Below are positions 33,491 to 41,552 of a DNA stretch of 41,853 bases, in pieces; positions within the stretch are counted from its first letter, which is position 1; every line of letters starts with the position of its first letter. The stretch is taken from assembly GCA_019419625.1 (NCBI GenBank), contig DXZO01000025.1, positions 1 through 41,853 on the forward strand. Reading direction: 5' to 3'. The notes below the pieces were generated by a model. It was not told the origin of the DNA. It ran no database searches and was given only the letters and a program-made list of their open reading frames with translations. The stretch comes from Collinsella sp. GTDB taxonomy: Bacteria; Actinomycetota; Coriobacteriia; Coriobacteriales; Coriobacteriaceae. Both the position numbers and the translations under genes were made by a program.

Positions 33491-34701
33491 TGGGTATCGC
33501 CGACCCCATCAAGAATGGAATATCGCGCCGTGGCTTTGTGCTCGGCGGTGCTGCCGCGGGCGCTGCCACGGTGCTTGCCGGTTGCTCGAAAAAAACGGGC
33601 ACCAGCGACGATGCCGCCGGCGAGCCGCAAGTTATCAAGGACGATTCGAAGATTGTCTCGATCACTGATGAGTACGAAGCTGTTGATATCGATCTTGAGC
33701 CGGCGGCGTCGTGGACGCTGCCGCTGGGCACGCTGCTGTACTACTGCGATGGCGACTACGCTGCCGCGATGATGGCGCCTGCTTCTGCCCTGCATGCCAA
33801 TACGCTTGGTGTGCTCAACCTGGGCGATGGCTCGCTTACCACACTTATCGAGGATCCCGTTGAGGGAACCGGTTATGCGTTTTACGACGTTCGCGCGGGT
33901 GATGGCGTGTTCGCGTGGGTCGAGATGAACTTTGCCAATGCGTCTTGGAAACTCTATGCGCAAAACCTTGCAGGCTCCTCCCTTACCGGCAACGCTGTCG
34001 AGCTCGATCGCGGTGGCGAAAATTACGATCCGCCGCTCTTCACAGCGTATGGGTCGTCGGTCATCTGGTATAAGATGCCCTCGTCCGGCGGCAGCAAGAC
34101 GAGTAACGATTCGTACTGCTACCGTCAGTCGCCCAGCGAGTCCAAGCCTGAGACTATTTGGAAGTCGACGGGCCGCTTCGCATCCGCCCCGCGTGTGAGC
34201 GACGGCATCCTGACCATCTCGCCCCGCGTGCACAATGATGAGGGCGTCTATTACGGTATGACGGCGATCGACCTGACTGACGGCAACAATACGAAGCGAG
34301 CTCAGCTGGTGCTTCCTTCGTCGGTTTCGCCTTTCGAGGCCGTGTATATGGGCGACACCTTCGTGTTCTCCATTGAGGCGACGTATAACGGTGTGGGTAG
34401 CCTGGGCAATATGGGCACCTATATCGGTAACGAGGGCGGGCCATACCTCTTCCTTTCGCGTGAGCCGCTCGCGTGCGTTGCGGGAAGGAAAAATAAATAC
34501 CTGGTTAAAGTCCAGGCGTCGCATTTTTTGATTGACACTTCGGCTAAGACCTACGGCTCGCTTCTGTCGCCCGACCGAGCCCTGGAGTATGGCGATTATC
34601 CAGCTACGGCGGGAAAATCGGACTCATTCCTTACGTACGCCACGGTGCGCAACAGCCAGGGTATACCAGAGACGGTCACCGCACGCCTATTCTCTCTTTA
34701 A
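33490..34701 (+). CDS. Tat-exported lipoprotein of unknown function, predicted beta-propeller
   Basis: 403 residues starting at the ATG of a TAATG junction with the TSCPD gene. The N-terminus has a twin-arginine signal (SRRGFVLGGAAAG) that ends in a lipobox LAGC, so a lipid-anchored protein exported folded. The rest repeats units of the type LLYYCDGDYAA, YAFYDVRAGDGVFAWVEMNF, SSVIWYKMP, which is the pattern of a beta-propeller of WD40- or quinoprotein-like type. No catalytic residues recognised. The coupling to TSCPD is notable but unexplained. Confidence 0.75.
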   Translation: MGIADPIKNGISRRGFVLGGAAAGAATVLAGCSKKTGTSDDAAGEPQVIKDDSKIVSITDEYEAVDIDLEPAASWTLPLGTLLYYCDGDYAAAMMAPASALHANTLGVLNLGDGSLTTLIEDPVEGTGYAFYDVRAGDGVFAWVEMNFANASWKLYAQNLAGSSLTGNAVELDRGGENYDPPLFTAYGSSVIWYKMPSSGGSKTSNDSYCYRQSPSESKPETIWKSTGRFASAPRVSDGILTISPRVHNDEGVYYGMTAIDLTDGNNTKRAQLVLPSSVSPFEAVYMGDTFVFSIEATYNGVGSLGNMGTYIGNEGGPYLFLSREPLACVAGRKNKYLVKVQASHFLIDTSAKTYGSLLSPDRALEYGDYPATAGKSDSFLTYATVRNSQGIPETVTARLFSL

Positions 34702-34762
34702 GCTTAGAGGGGTTAAAAAGGCGCCAACAGGGGAATAAGCGCGTTGTAATTGTGAGTACCGC

Positions 34763-34798
34763 CCGCCGAGCTGCCGCGTCATAGTGGCATCCGGCGGG
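34763..34798. other. Imperfect inverted repeat before the two-component operon
   Basis: CCCGCCG and CGGCGGG enclose an inner TGCC/GGCA pair. No T tract follows, so it may be a weak terminator of the preceding gene or a regulator site. Confidence 0.35.
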
Positions 34799-34854
34799 TT
34801 CAGGTGCGTTAAAATGGGCTTGTTCTTAGCTAATTGAGACAGGGGGGCCGTGTT

Positions 34855-35577
34855 ATGGCTTCAGATGCAAAAAAGATTCTGCTGGTCGAGGATGAGAAGG
34901 CAATCCGTGACGCCGTCGCTGCCTATCTCGAGCGCGAAGGCTACTGGGTTGTGGGCGTCGGCGACGGCCAGTCCGCGATCGAGGAGTTCGAGAAGCATCA
35001 GTTTGACCTGGTCGTGCTCGACCTTATGCTCCCCAAGATCCCCGGCGAGCGCGTTTGCCGCACCATTCGCGATACCTCGGATGTCCCCATCATCATGCTG
35101 ACTGCCAAGGGCGAGATCGAGGACCGTATTATCGGTCTTGAGCTCGGCGCCGACGACTATCTGATTAAGCCGTTCTCGCCGCGCGAGCTTGTCGCGCGCG
35201 TACGCGCCTTGTTCCGCCGTGCCCATCAGGCCGACGAGCCAGCCGTCGAGGTACTCGACTTCGGCGATCTGGTCATCGATATCTCGGGCCACAAGATTTT
35301 GGTCGAGGGCAAGGAAGTCGACCTGACGGCTTCCGAGTTTAAGCTGCTCACCACGCTTGCCCGTCACCCCGGTCGCGTCTACAACCGCATGGAGCTGGTC
35401 GAGAAGGTGCTCGGCTACGACTTTGAGGGCTATGAGCGCACCATCGATAGCCACGTGAAGAACCTTCGCGCCAAGCTGGGCGATGATCCCAAGAAGCCCA
35501 AGTGGCTCTACACCGTCCACGGTGTCGGCTATCGCTTCGAGGCTCCGGCCAAGACCGATAAGTCGGACGAGAAATAG
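34855..35577 (+). CDS. OmpR/PhoB-family response regulator
   Basis: 240 residues. Receiver domain with acidic pocket VEDE (11-14), phospho-acceptor Asp56 (VVLDLMLPK), Thr83 and Lys105 (YLIKPFSP). C-terminal winged helix of the OmpR type (LTASEFKLLTTLARHPGRVYN, RTIDSHVKNLRAKLG, YTVHGVGYRF). I chose the ATG at 34855, with AGGGGGG about 8 nt upstream; the frame is open back to 34834. It precedes a histidine kinase by 11 bp. Confidence 0.95.
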   Translation: MASDAKKILLVEDEKAIRDAVAAYLEREGYWVVGVGDGQSAIEEFEKHQFDLVVLDLMLPKIPGERVCRTIRDTSDVPIIMLTAKGEIEDRIIGLELGADDYLIKPFSPRELVARVRALFRRAHQADEPAVEVLDFGDLVIDISGHKILVEGKEVDLTASEFKLLTTLARHPGRVYNRMELVEKVLGYDFEGYERTIDSHVKNLRAKLGDDPKKPKWLYTVHGVGYRFEAPAKTDKSDEK

Positions 35578-35588
35578 GGAAATCACAT

Positions 35589-37154
35589 ATGACACCTGCG
35601 CGCTTTGAAATCGGACAAAAGCACAAGCAGGAGAGCGAGGCGGGTTCCAAGGCTAGTTGGAACACGCCTCGTTCCGATTCACGGCCAACGATGAGCTATC
35701 CCTCGCGCATGGCACTTGCTTTTGCTCTGACATCGCTCATGACGGTATTGGTGCTGGTGGGCGTGGTCTCTGTTGTGTGGGGCACGGTCTTTTCGGATTA
35801 CACGCGCTCCAATATCGTCGAAATCGCAAATTCCGCTGCCGAAAAGCTTGCGACGTCGTATGAGGAAAACGGCAACTGGACTGCGGGCGAGCTGCGCACG
35901 GTCGCGACATCGAGTTTGGTGTCCGACGACCTGAGTATGCAGGTCGTCAACAAGAAGGGCGTTGTCGTCTATGACGACTCATGGCCTTCGGCAAGTGCGA
36001 CCGCCGATGTGCGCGAGAGCGAATCAGCGTCGAGCAGCTCGAGCGGTAAAAAAGCATCGCATAGCCCGGTCTCGTCTGCTCCAACCGACTCCGATAGCGT
36101 TGCTAACGTCGAAATCACAACGTCTTCCGGCGAGCATGTCGGACAAGTAAAGCTGTGGGCCATCGGCTCCGACGCTCTGCTCACCAAGGCGGACTCTGCG
36201 TTTAGGGAGAAGACCTTTAACGCCATGGCCCTCGCCGCAGTTGTTGCAATCTGCATTTCGGTCGTTATCGGATCGCTCGTGTCGCGCATGCTCACCAAGC
36301 CGATTCATCGTATTACCAGTACCGCAAAGCAAATCCGTGACGGCGACCTGTCGGCTCGCACGGGACTGCGCGGTGATGACGAGATCGATCAGCTGGGTGA
36401 GACCTTCGATGAGATGGCCACTTCGCTCGAGAAGGATATGAAACACGAGAAACGTTTGACCTCGGACGTGGCTCACGAACTTCGTACTCCGCTTATGGCC
36501 ATGCTCGCAACGGTCGAGGCCATGCAGGATGGCGTATATCCTACCGACGATGAGCACTTGGAGACTGTTGCTTCCGAGACGCGTCGCCTGGCTCGTCTGG
36601 TGCAGCAGATGCTCGACCTGTCGCGCATGGAAAACAGCACGGCTCCGCTCAACCTTGAGCCGGTGGACATGGTTCCTTTCGTGCGTTCCATCGTCAATGC
36701 CCAGGAGCGCCTGTTTGTCGACCGCGATCTGCGCTTGCGCTTTGCTGACGAGACCCAAGGTCACGACGATGTCGTCGAAGCCGATCCCGACATGATCACA
36801 CAATGCGTCATCAATCTCATGAGCAACGCCATGCGCTACACCCCCGAGGGCGGTTGGGTCGTGGTGTCGGTGCTCAGTGACCGCAAACACGTCAGCGTCG
36901 CCGTTTCTGATACCGGCATCGGTATTGCCAAGGATGACTTGTCGCGCATCTTCGGCCGTTTTTGGCGCGCCGATGCCAGCCGTGCCCGTGAGGCGGGCGG
37001 TCTGGGCGTGGGCCTCGCCGTGACTAAACAGATCGTCGAGCGACATCATGGCTACATTTCCGTGGAGTCGGAGCTTGGAAAGGGTACGACTTTTACGATT
37101 CATCTGCCTCGCGAGCACACGGCGGACGCGGCATCTACTACAATGGAGCACTAG
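35589..37154 (+). CDS. Sensor histidine kinase
   Basis: 521 residues, partner of the upstream regulator. Membrane helices at about 41-68 and 208-232 flank an extracellular region of ~140 residues. It is split by a Ser-rich low-complexity stretch (about residues 141-160), with short PDC-like pieces on either side. HAMP follows, then the phospho-acceptor His296 (SDVAHELRTPL), N box CVINLMSNAMRYT, G1 SDTGIGI, F box IFGRFWRADASR and G2 GGLGVGLAVTK, all intact. The signal is unknown; the nearby genes do not identify it. Confidence 0.95.
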   Translation: MTPARFEIGQKHKQESEAGSKASWNTPRSDSRPTMSYPSRMALAFALTSLMTVLVLVGVVSVVWGTVFSDYTRSNIVEIANSAAEKLATSYEENGNWTAGELRTVATSSLVSDDLSMQVVNKKGVVVYDDSWPSASATADVRESESASSSSSGKKASHSPVSSAPTDSDSVANVEITTSSGEHVGQVKLWAIGSDALLTKADSAFREKTFNAMALAAVVAICISVVIGSLVSRMLTKPIHRITSTAKQIRDGDLSARTGLRGDDEIDQLGETFDEMATSLEKDMKHEKRLTSDVAHELRTPLMAMLATVEAMQDGVYPTDDEHLETVASETRRLARLVQQMLDLSRMENSTAPLNLEPVDMVPFVRSIVNAQERLFVDRDLRLRFADETQGHDDVVEADPDMITQCVINLMSNAMRYTPEGGWVVVSVLSDRKHVSVAVSDTGIGIAKDDLSRIFGRFWRADASRAREAGGLGVGLAVTKQIVERHHGYISVESELGKGTTFTIHLPREHTADAASTTMEH

Positions 37155-37263
37155 CTTTTCGCTATTCGGTGAAGGAGGGGTTTCATCCCTGCCGCTCCGA
37201 GTTTGCGAAAACGTGCGGGAAAGAACCCGCATTACTGTCGTATTTTGGTAAGGAGTGACTCAC

Positions 37264-38151
37264 GTGACAACGATGGAGCGTCGTCCGGATTCCCGTGGCA
37301 AGGTTCGTGATATCTACGATGCCGGTGAAAACCTGCTGATGGTCGCCACCGACCGCATTTCTGCGTTCGACTTCATTCTTCCCGACGAGATTCCGTTTAA
37401 GGGAGAGGTGCTCAACCGCATCTCGGCATTCTGGTTTGATAAGTTTGCCGACATCGTCCCCAACCATCTCGTTTCCATCGACCCGGCGGATTTCCCCGAG
37501 GAGTTTGCTGAGTATCGTGACTACCTCGCTGGCCGCGCCATGCTGGTTAAAAAGGCCCAAACGATTCCTATCGAGTGCATCGTCCGCGGCTATCTGACCG
37601 GTTCGGGCAAGAAGACCTACGACGAGAACGGCACCGTCTGCGGCATCCAGCTGCCTGAGGGCCTGACCGAGGCTTCCAAGCTTCCCGAGCCGCTGTTCAC
37701 GCCGTCCACGAAGGCCGAGATCGGTGACCACGACGAGAACATCTCGTTCGAGCGTTGCTGCGAGATCGTGGGCGAGGATATCGCCACGCAGATTCGTGAC
37801 CTTTCCCTCAAGATCTACAAGGCCGCTGCCGAGTACGCCGCGACCCGTGGCATCATCATTGCCGACACCAAGTTCGAGTTTGGTGTCATCGATGGCAAGG
37901 TCACGCTGATCGACGAGTGCCTCACGCCCGATTCCAGCCGTTTCTGGCCTGCTGCCAGCTACGAGGAGGGCAAGATCCAGCCCAGCTACGACAAACAATT
38001 CGTCCGCAATTGGCTCAAGGCCAACTGGGATATGACGGGGGAGACCCCGCACCTGCCCGCCGAGGTCATCGATGGCACGTCCGAGCGCTATCGCGAGGCC
38101 TTCCAGATCATCACGGGCTCCCAGTTCACAAGCATGAAGGAGAACGCATAA
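37264..38151 (+). CDS. purC: Phosphoribosylaminoimidazole-succinocarboxamide synthase
   Basis: SAICAR synthetase of purine synthesis. 295 residues. RRPDSRGKVRDIYDAG (ATP loop), TDRISAFDFILPDEIPFKG, IECIVRGYLTGSG, and the signature LSLKIYKAAAEYA followed by IADTKFEFGVIDG. I chose the GTG at 37264 because AGGAG (37251-37255) lies 8 nt before it; the in-frame GTG at 37255 would overlap that site. The next gene starts immediately after its stop. Confidence 0.96.
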   Translation: MTTMERRPDSRGKVRDIYDAGENLLMVATDRISAFDFILPDEIPFKGEVLNRISAFWFDKFADIVPNHLVSIDPADFPEEFAEYRDYLAGRAMLVKKAQTIPIECIVRGYLTGSGKKTYDENGTVCGIQLPEGLTEASKLPEPLFTPSTKAEIGDHDENISFERCCEIVGEDIATQIRDLSLKIYKAAAEYAATRGIIIADTKFEFGVIDGKVTLIDECLTPDSSRFWPAASYEEGKIQPSYDKQFVRNWLKANWDMTGETPHLPAEVIDGTSERYREAFQIITGSQFTSMKENA

Positions 38152-38727
38152 GTGAGTACCCGTAGCGCCACGAACAAGCGCACGCAATCCCACGAGGTTA
38201 CCGGGGTTGCGCGCAAGTCCGCCGCATCTGCTAAGCCTGCCCGTCAGGCAGCGAGCTCTGTCCGCGTCGTGCCGGCTTCGTCTAAGGCACGCCGCAAAGA
38301 GCTCGAGAAGGGCGAGAACCTCGAGGGCCTCTCTAAAGAGGAGAAGCGCGCCCGCAAGGCTAAGCAGCGCGCCAAGGAGGACCGCATCTACACGGTGTCG
38401 AATATCCTTCTCAAGCAGGATGAGGACTACACCAAGCGCCGTCGTATCTGGTGGGCCGTGCTTACTATCGGCATGGTACTCGTCGTGGCAATTTGGGCTT
38501 CGCTCTACTTCGCTCCCGCTGGCATGGTGTCCAGCCCTGTCCAGATGGTCGGCATCGTTTTGTCCTACGTCGTCATTTTGGGTGACTTTATTTACGACTT
38601 CGTTCGTATTCGTCCCCTGCGCAACATGTACCGCACGCAGGCCGAGGGCATGTCCGAGAACAAGCTCAACGCCCTTATCGAGCGCTCGGCTGCCGAGGAG
38701 GACAAGAAGGACTCCAAGAAGAAGTAG
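38152..38727 (+). CDS. Basic coiled membrane protein with two helices, coupled to purC
   Basis: 191 residues from a GTG directly after the purC stop. The first ~95 residues are very basic and helical (Lys, Arg and Ala-rich). Two membrane helices follow (about 101-121 and 128-150), then a charged Lys-rich tail, so both ends are probably in the cytoplasm. No named family recognised. Cotranscription with purC is likely; functional relation unclear. Confidence 0.7.
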   Translation: MSTRSATNKRTQSHEVTGVARKSAASAKPARQAASSVRVVPASSKARRKELEKGENLEGLSKEEKRARKAKQRAKEDRIYTVSNILLKQDEDYTKRRRIWWAVLTIGMVLVVAIWASLYFAPAGMVSSPVQMVGIVLSYVVILGDFIYDFVRIRPLRNMYRTQAEGMSENKLNALIERSAAEEDKKDSKKK

Positions 38728-38757
38728 CGTTTGCATGCATACTTATCGCTAAGATAT

Positions 38758-38788
38758 AAGGCGCGTCGTTTTTGCGGCGCGCCTTTTT
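38758..38788 (+). terminator. Terminator after the purC unit
   Basis: GGCGCGTCG with CGGCGCGCC (one G-U pair), loop TTTTTG, then T5. Confidence 0.9.
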
Positions 38789-38816
38789 ACTGTTCTATAG
38801 ATAGATGGAGTGGCAC

Positions 38817-40097
38817 ATGATTCGAGCTGCCCTGACGGTCGAAGAGGCTCTGGAGGGCATGAAGGCCCTGGAGCCCAAGATTAAAAACTATGCGCGCTTG
38901 GTTGTCCGCAAGGGCGTAAACGTCAAGCCCGGCCAGGAGGTTGTCGTTCAGTCTCCGGTCGAGTGCGCGCCGTTTGCGCGCGTGGTGGTCGCGGAGGCCT
39001 ATGCCGCCGGCGCTGGCCACGTGACAGTCATTTGGGCCGATGACGCCGTGACAAGGCTTACGTACGAGCATGTCGATAAAAGCTATTTTGAGCAGACGCC
39101 CGAGTGGAAGCGCCTGCAGTTGGATTCCCTGGCCCAGGACGGTGCCTGCTTTATCTTTATCGAGGGTGCGGACCCAGCGGCTCTGAAGGGCATTGACCCC
39201 GCCAAGCCCGCCGCGGCTTCCAAGGCAAGGAATACGCAGTGCAAGGTCTTCCGCCGTGGGCTGGACTACAACATCAACCCGTGGTGCATCGCCGGCGCGC
39301 CGGTCGTTGCCTGGGCTCGCGAGGTATTCCCGGATGATGCGGATGAGGTTGCAATCTACAAGCTGTGGAACGCGATTCTGCACACCGCTCGCGCCGATGG
39401 CCAGGACCCAGAGAGCGACTGGGAACTCCATGACGCCGCATTCGAAAAGAACCTGCGTTTCCTGAACGACAACCGTTTCGACTACCTGCATTACACCTCG
39501 GCAAATGGAACCGATCTGACGATTGGCATGACGAAAGGTCACGAGTGGGCCGGCGGCAAGGGCAAGACGCCCGAAGGGCACCCCTTCTTCCCCAACATTC
39601 CCACCGAGGAAGTCTTCACTTCGCCCGATCGCATGCGCGCCGACGGTATCGTGTACTCGGCCATGCCGCTCATCCACCATGGCAATAAGGTCGACGATTT
39701 TTGGATTAAGTTCGAGGGCGGCCGCGTAGTGGACTACGATGCCCGTGTGGGCAAGGCAACGCTCGCAAGCATCATCGATACTGACGAGGGCGCTGCTCAC
39801 CTGGGAGAGGTCGCGCTCATCTCCAAGAACACGCCGATCCGCGAAAGTGGCGTACTGTTCTACGATACGCTCTATGACGAGAACGCTAGCTGCCATCTCG
39901 CGCTAGGTGTCGGTTTCCCCGAATGCATCGAGGGTGGGTATGACATGTCCAAGGAAGAGCTCCTGGAGCATGGCGTTAACGTCTCGAGCACGCACGTCGA
40001 TTTTATGATTGGCACGGACGACATCGATATTACGGGCATTACGCCTGATGGACGTGAAGTTGTGATTTTCCAGAACGGCCAATGGAGTTGGGAATAG
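38817..40097 (+). CDS. M29-family aminopeptidase (AmpS/thermophilic aminopeptidase type)
   Basis: About 426 residues. Cytoplasmic co-catalytic metallo-aminopeptidase that removes N-terminal residues from peptides. Family motifs in order: the NYARLVVRKGVNVKPGQEVVV start, ANGTDLTIGM, the metal region FPNIPTEEVFTSPDR, GGRVVDYDA, HLGEVALI and FYDTLYDENASCHLALG, which carry the conserved Glu, His and Asp ligands. I chose the ATG at 38817 because GGAG lies 6 nt before it; an ATG at 38805 is possible. A tRNA-Lys follows 28 bp later. Confidence 0.9.
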   Translation: MIRAALTVEEALEGMKALEPKIKNYARLVVRKGVNVKPGQEVVVQSPVECAPFARVVVAEAYAAGAGHVTVIWADDAVTRLTYEHVDKSYFEQTPEWKRLQLDSLAQDGACFIFIEGADPAALKGIDPAKPAAASKARNTQCKVFRRGLDYNINPWCIAGAPVVAWAREVFPDDADEVAIYKLWNAILHTARADGQDPESDWELHDAAFEKNLRFLNDNRFDYLHYTSANGTDLTIGMTKGHEWAGGKGKTPEGHPFFPNIPTEEVFTSPDRMRADGIVYSAMPLIHHGNKVDDFWIKFEGGRVVDYDARVGKATLASIIDTDEGAAHLGEVALISKNTPIRESGVLFYDTLYDENASCHLALGVGFPECIEGGYDMSKEELLEHGVNVSSTHVDFMIGTDDIDITGITPDGREVVIFQNGQWSWE

Positions 40098-40116
40098 TCC
40101 CAGACCGTGGTACAAT
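40088..40116 (+). promoter_or_regulatory. Promoter for tRNA-Lys
   Basis: TTGGGA (40088-40093) and TACAAT (40111-40116) with a 17-bp spacer. The -35 lies inside the end of the aminopeptidase gene. Confidence 0.6.
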
Positions 40117-40125
40117 GCCACCCGC

Positions 40126-40201
40126 GGGCCGTTAGCTCAGCTGGCAGAGCAGGGGACTTTTAATCCCAAGGTCCAGGGTTCGAACCCCTGACGGCCCACC
40201 A
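40126..40201 (+). tRNA. tRNA-Lys (anticodon UUU)
   Basis: Acceptor stem GGGCCGT/ACGGCCC, D-arm AGCTCAGCTGGCAGAGC, anticodon loop CTTTTAA, T-arm with the palindromic GGGTTCGAACCC, discriminator A and encoded CCA (40199-40201). Confidence 0.97.
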
Positions 40202-40269
40202 TAGAATGGAAAAGCGACTGGTGGATGCCGGCCGCTTTTTTGTTGCCGCGACGCGGGTTCGAACCCGAA
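40201..40269 (+). repeat. Post-tRNA-Lys segment, left copy
   Basis: It starts at the last base of the tRNA, contains the terminator, and ends in another T-arm palindrome (GGGTTCGAACCC at 40255-40266). A degenerate second copy of the same ~68 bp lies at 41485-41552, on the far side of the traX-like gene. Confidence 0.75.
40210..40241 (+). terminator. Terminator after tRNA-Lys
   Basis: Outer stem AAAGCG with CGCTTT, an imperfect inner stem, then a T6 run. Confidence 0.75.
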
Positions 40270-40286
40270 AGGGCGCGGAGCTGAGT

Positions 40287-40376
40287 AAACGCGTGAGCGT
40301 TTGCCAGCGCAGCGCGCAAGGCGCGAAGCGCCGCAGCGGCCGCCTGCGGAGCAGGCTGAACCCCTGACGGCCCACC
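40287..40376. repeat. Hairpin array ending in a direct copy of the tRNA-Lys 3' end
   Basis: Three small hairpins: AAACGC-GTGA-GCGTTT (40287-40302), GGCGC-GAA-GCGCC (40320-40332, GCGAAGC core) and GCCTGC-GGA-GCAGGC (40342-40356). Then 19 bases (40358-40376) identical to the tRNA-Lys 3' part 40182-40200. Same layout as behind tRNA-Gly. Confidence 0.8.
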
Positions 40377-40394
40377 CAAAGTAAGGAATACGAA

Positions 40395-41192
40395 ATGAAA
40401 ACAAATAGATACGGAATTAGCGGCAGCACATTAAAGATAATAGCAGCCATTTCGATGGTTCTCGATCATGTAAGCAGGATCGTCCTGACCAATGGAATCA
40501 TGACTCACGCATCGTACAGTCAGATATCAGACGAACAGTGGGCGATTCTAAGCGAGGCTTCGGATGTGCTTCATGTTCTTGGCAGAATTGCATTTCCCTT
40601 ATTTTGCTTTTTGATAGTTGAGGGATTTTTGCATACTCATGACTTAAAGAAGTACCTGCGAAATATGCTTGTCTTCGCAATCATTGCGGAGCCCATATAC
40701 GATTTCGTCCAAACCGGGCAACTATTTGACCTTCGGCAACAAAATGTTATGTGTGAGCTCCTGCTTTCCTTGGTCTTTTTGATTGTTCTGGAAAAGATAC
40801 AAAGTCTTTCAAAACGGAAAAGATACATCGCAGAAACTGCTCTGATTGTTTTGACAGCACTGGCAGCTGAATACACTAAACTAGATGGCGGTGTGTATGG
40901 CATTATGCTTGTGGCCGCATTCTATTTATTCCACGACAGCAAGGCCAAGATGTTCTTTGCTGCAGTATGTGCAGTGCTCCTTTCGTCATGCCATATAGTT
41001 GGCGGCGGATTTGAGTTTGCTACAGCTAATGTACTTAATCCTGATGTTGCTGCCGCGGTCGTTTCGTTGCTGCTTATCAATCTTTATAATGGTAAGCGAG
41101 GGCTGAAGCTCAAATATTTCTTCTACATTTTCTATCCGGCACATCTTGCTCTGCTTTATGGTGTTTCACTTATTGTTTTGAACTGTCTTTAA
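40395..41192 (+). CDS. TraX-family membrane protein, probably horizontally acquired
   Basis: 265 residues. Starts GISGSTLKIIAAISMVLDH and contains GRIAFPLFCFLIVEGFLHTHDLKKYLRN, both TraX-family hallmarks. Seven or eight hydrophobic helices follow. TraX of the F plasmid acetylates pilin; chromosomal relatives in gut bacteria have unknown substrates. AAGGA lies before the ATG. The GC content is much lower than in all neighbours, and the gene sits between two copies of the post-tRNA-Lys segment, both signs of transfer. No other conjugation genes are seen. Confidence 0.85.
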   Translation: MKTNRYGISGSTLKIIAAISMVLDHVSRIVLTNGIMTHASYSQISDEQWAILSEASDVLHVLGRIAFPLFCFLIVEGFLHTHDLKKYLRNMLVFAIIAEPIYDFVQTGQLFDLRQQNVMCELLLSLVFLIVLEKIQSLSKRKRYIAETALIVLTALAAEYTKLDGGVYGIMLVAAFYLFHDSKAKMFFAAVCAVLLSSCHIVGGGFEFATANVLNPDVAAAVVSLLLINLYNGKRGLKLKYFFYIFYPAHLALLYGVSLIVLNCL

Positions 41193-41484
41193 AAACTCTC
41201 AAACAAGTCTCTGAAAACGGAAACAAATTGACTCTAAGACTGCTTGTAAATTTCCGGAAGACCTGAGAGATGCGAGGATAGGCAACGAGGGTTGCAGAGA
41301 GATGCTTCTCAGTTCTCTGGCGGATCGCACGTATCTGTATGAGGATCACTTCCACATACTCATTAATAACAGTGATAAACACGGCAGATCCTCAAAACAT
41401 GAGGCTGTGGAGGTCGAACGATGCTTCGAAAGCATGAATGGCAGCGAGAAAATGAGTTCGGAAGCGCCCTCTGGATGATCCAGC
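41193..41484. other. Low-GC non-coding stretch after the traX-like gene
   Basis: About 290 bp with no convincing gene on either strand. A small hairpin with ATGCTT-CGA-AAGCAT lies near 41420-41434. Short open frames here have no family motifs. It may be a remnant of inserted DNA. Confidence 0.5.
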
Positions 41485-41552
41485 ATAGAATAGAAAGCGA
41501 TCGGCTCCGGCTGGTCGCTTTTTTGTTGCCGCGCCACGGGTTCGAACCCGAA
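41485..41552 (+). repeat. Post-tRNA-Lys segment, right (degenerate) copy
   Basis: It shares ATAGAA, AAAGCGA, the CGCTTTTTTGTTGCCGCG core and GGGTTCGAACCCGAA (T-arm palindrome at 41538-41549) with 40201-40269, in the same order and nearly the same length. No tRNA precedes it. Confidence 0.75.
41494..41524 (+). terminator. Terminator-like hairpin in the right copy
   Basis: AAAGCGATC...GGTCGCTTT stem and a T6 run, the counterpart of the tRNA-Lys terminator. Confidence 0.65.

Noticed and set aside
40132..40450. Minus-strand open frames containing RQGFEPWT-like peptides
   Set aside because: Common artefact of translating the complement of tRNA genes and their copies.
41170..41382. 70-codon minus-strand frame downstream of the traX-like gene
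   Set aside because: Overlaps the traX-like gene end, no ribosome site, no recognisable family; a transposase remnant was considered but no motif supports it.
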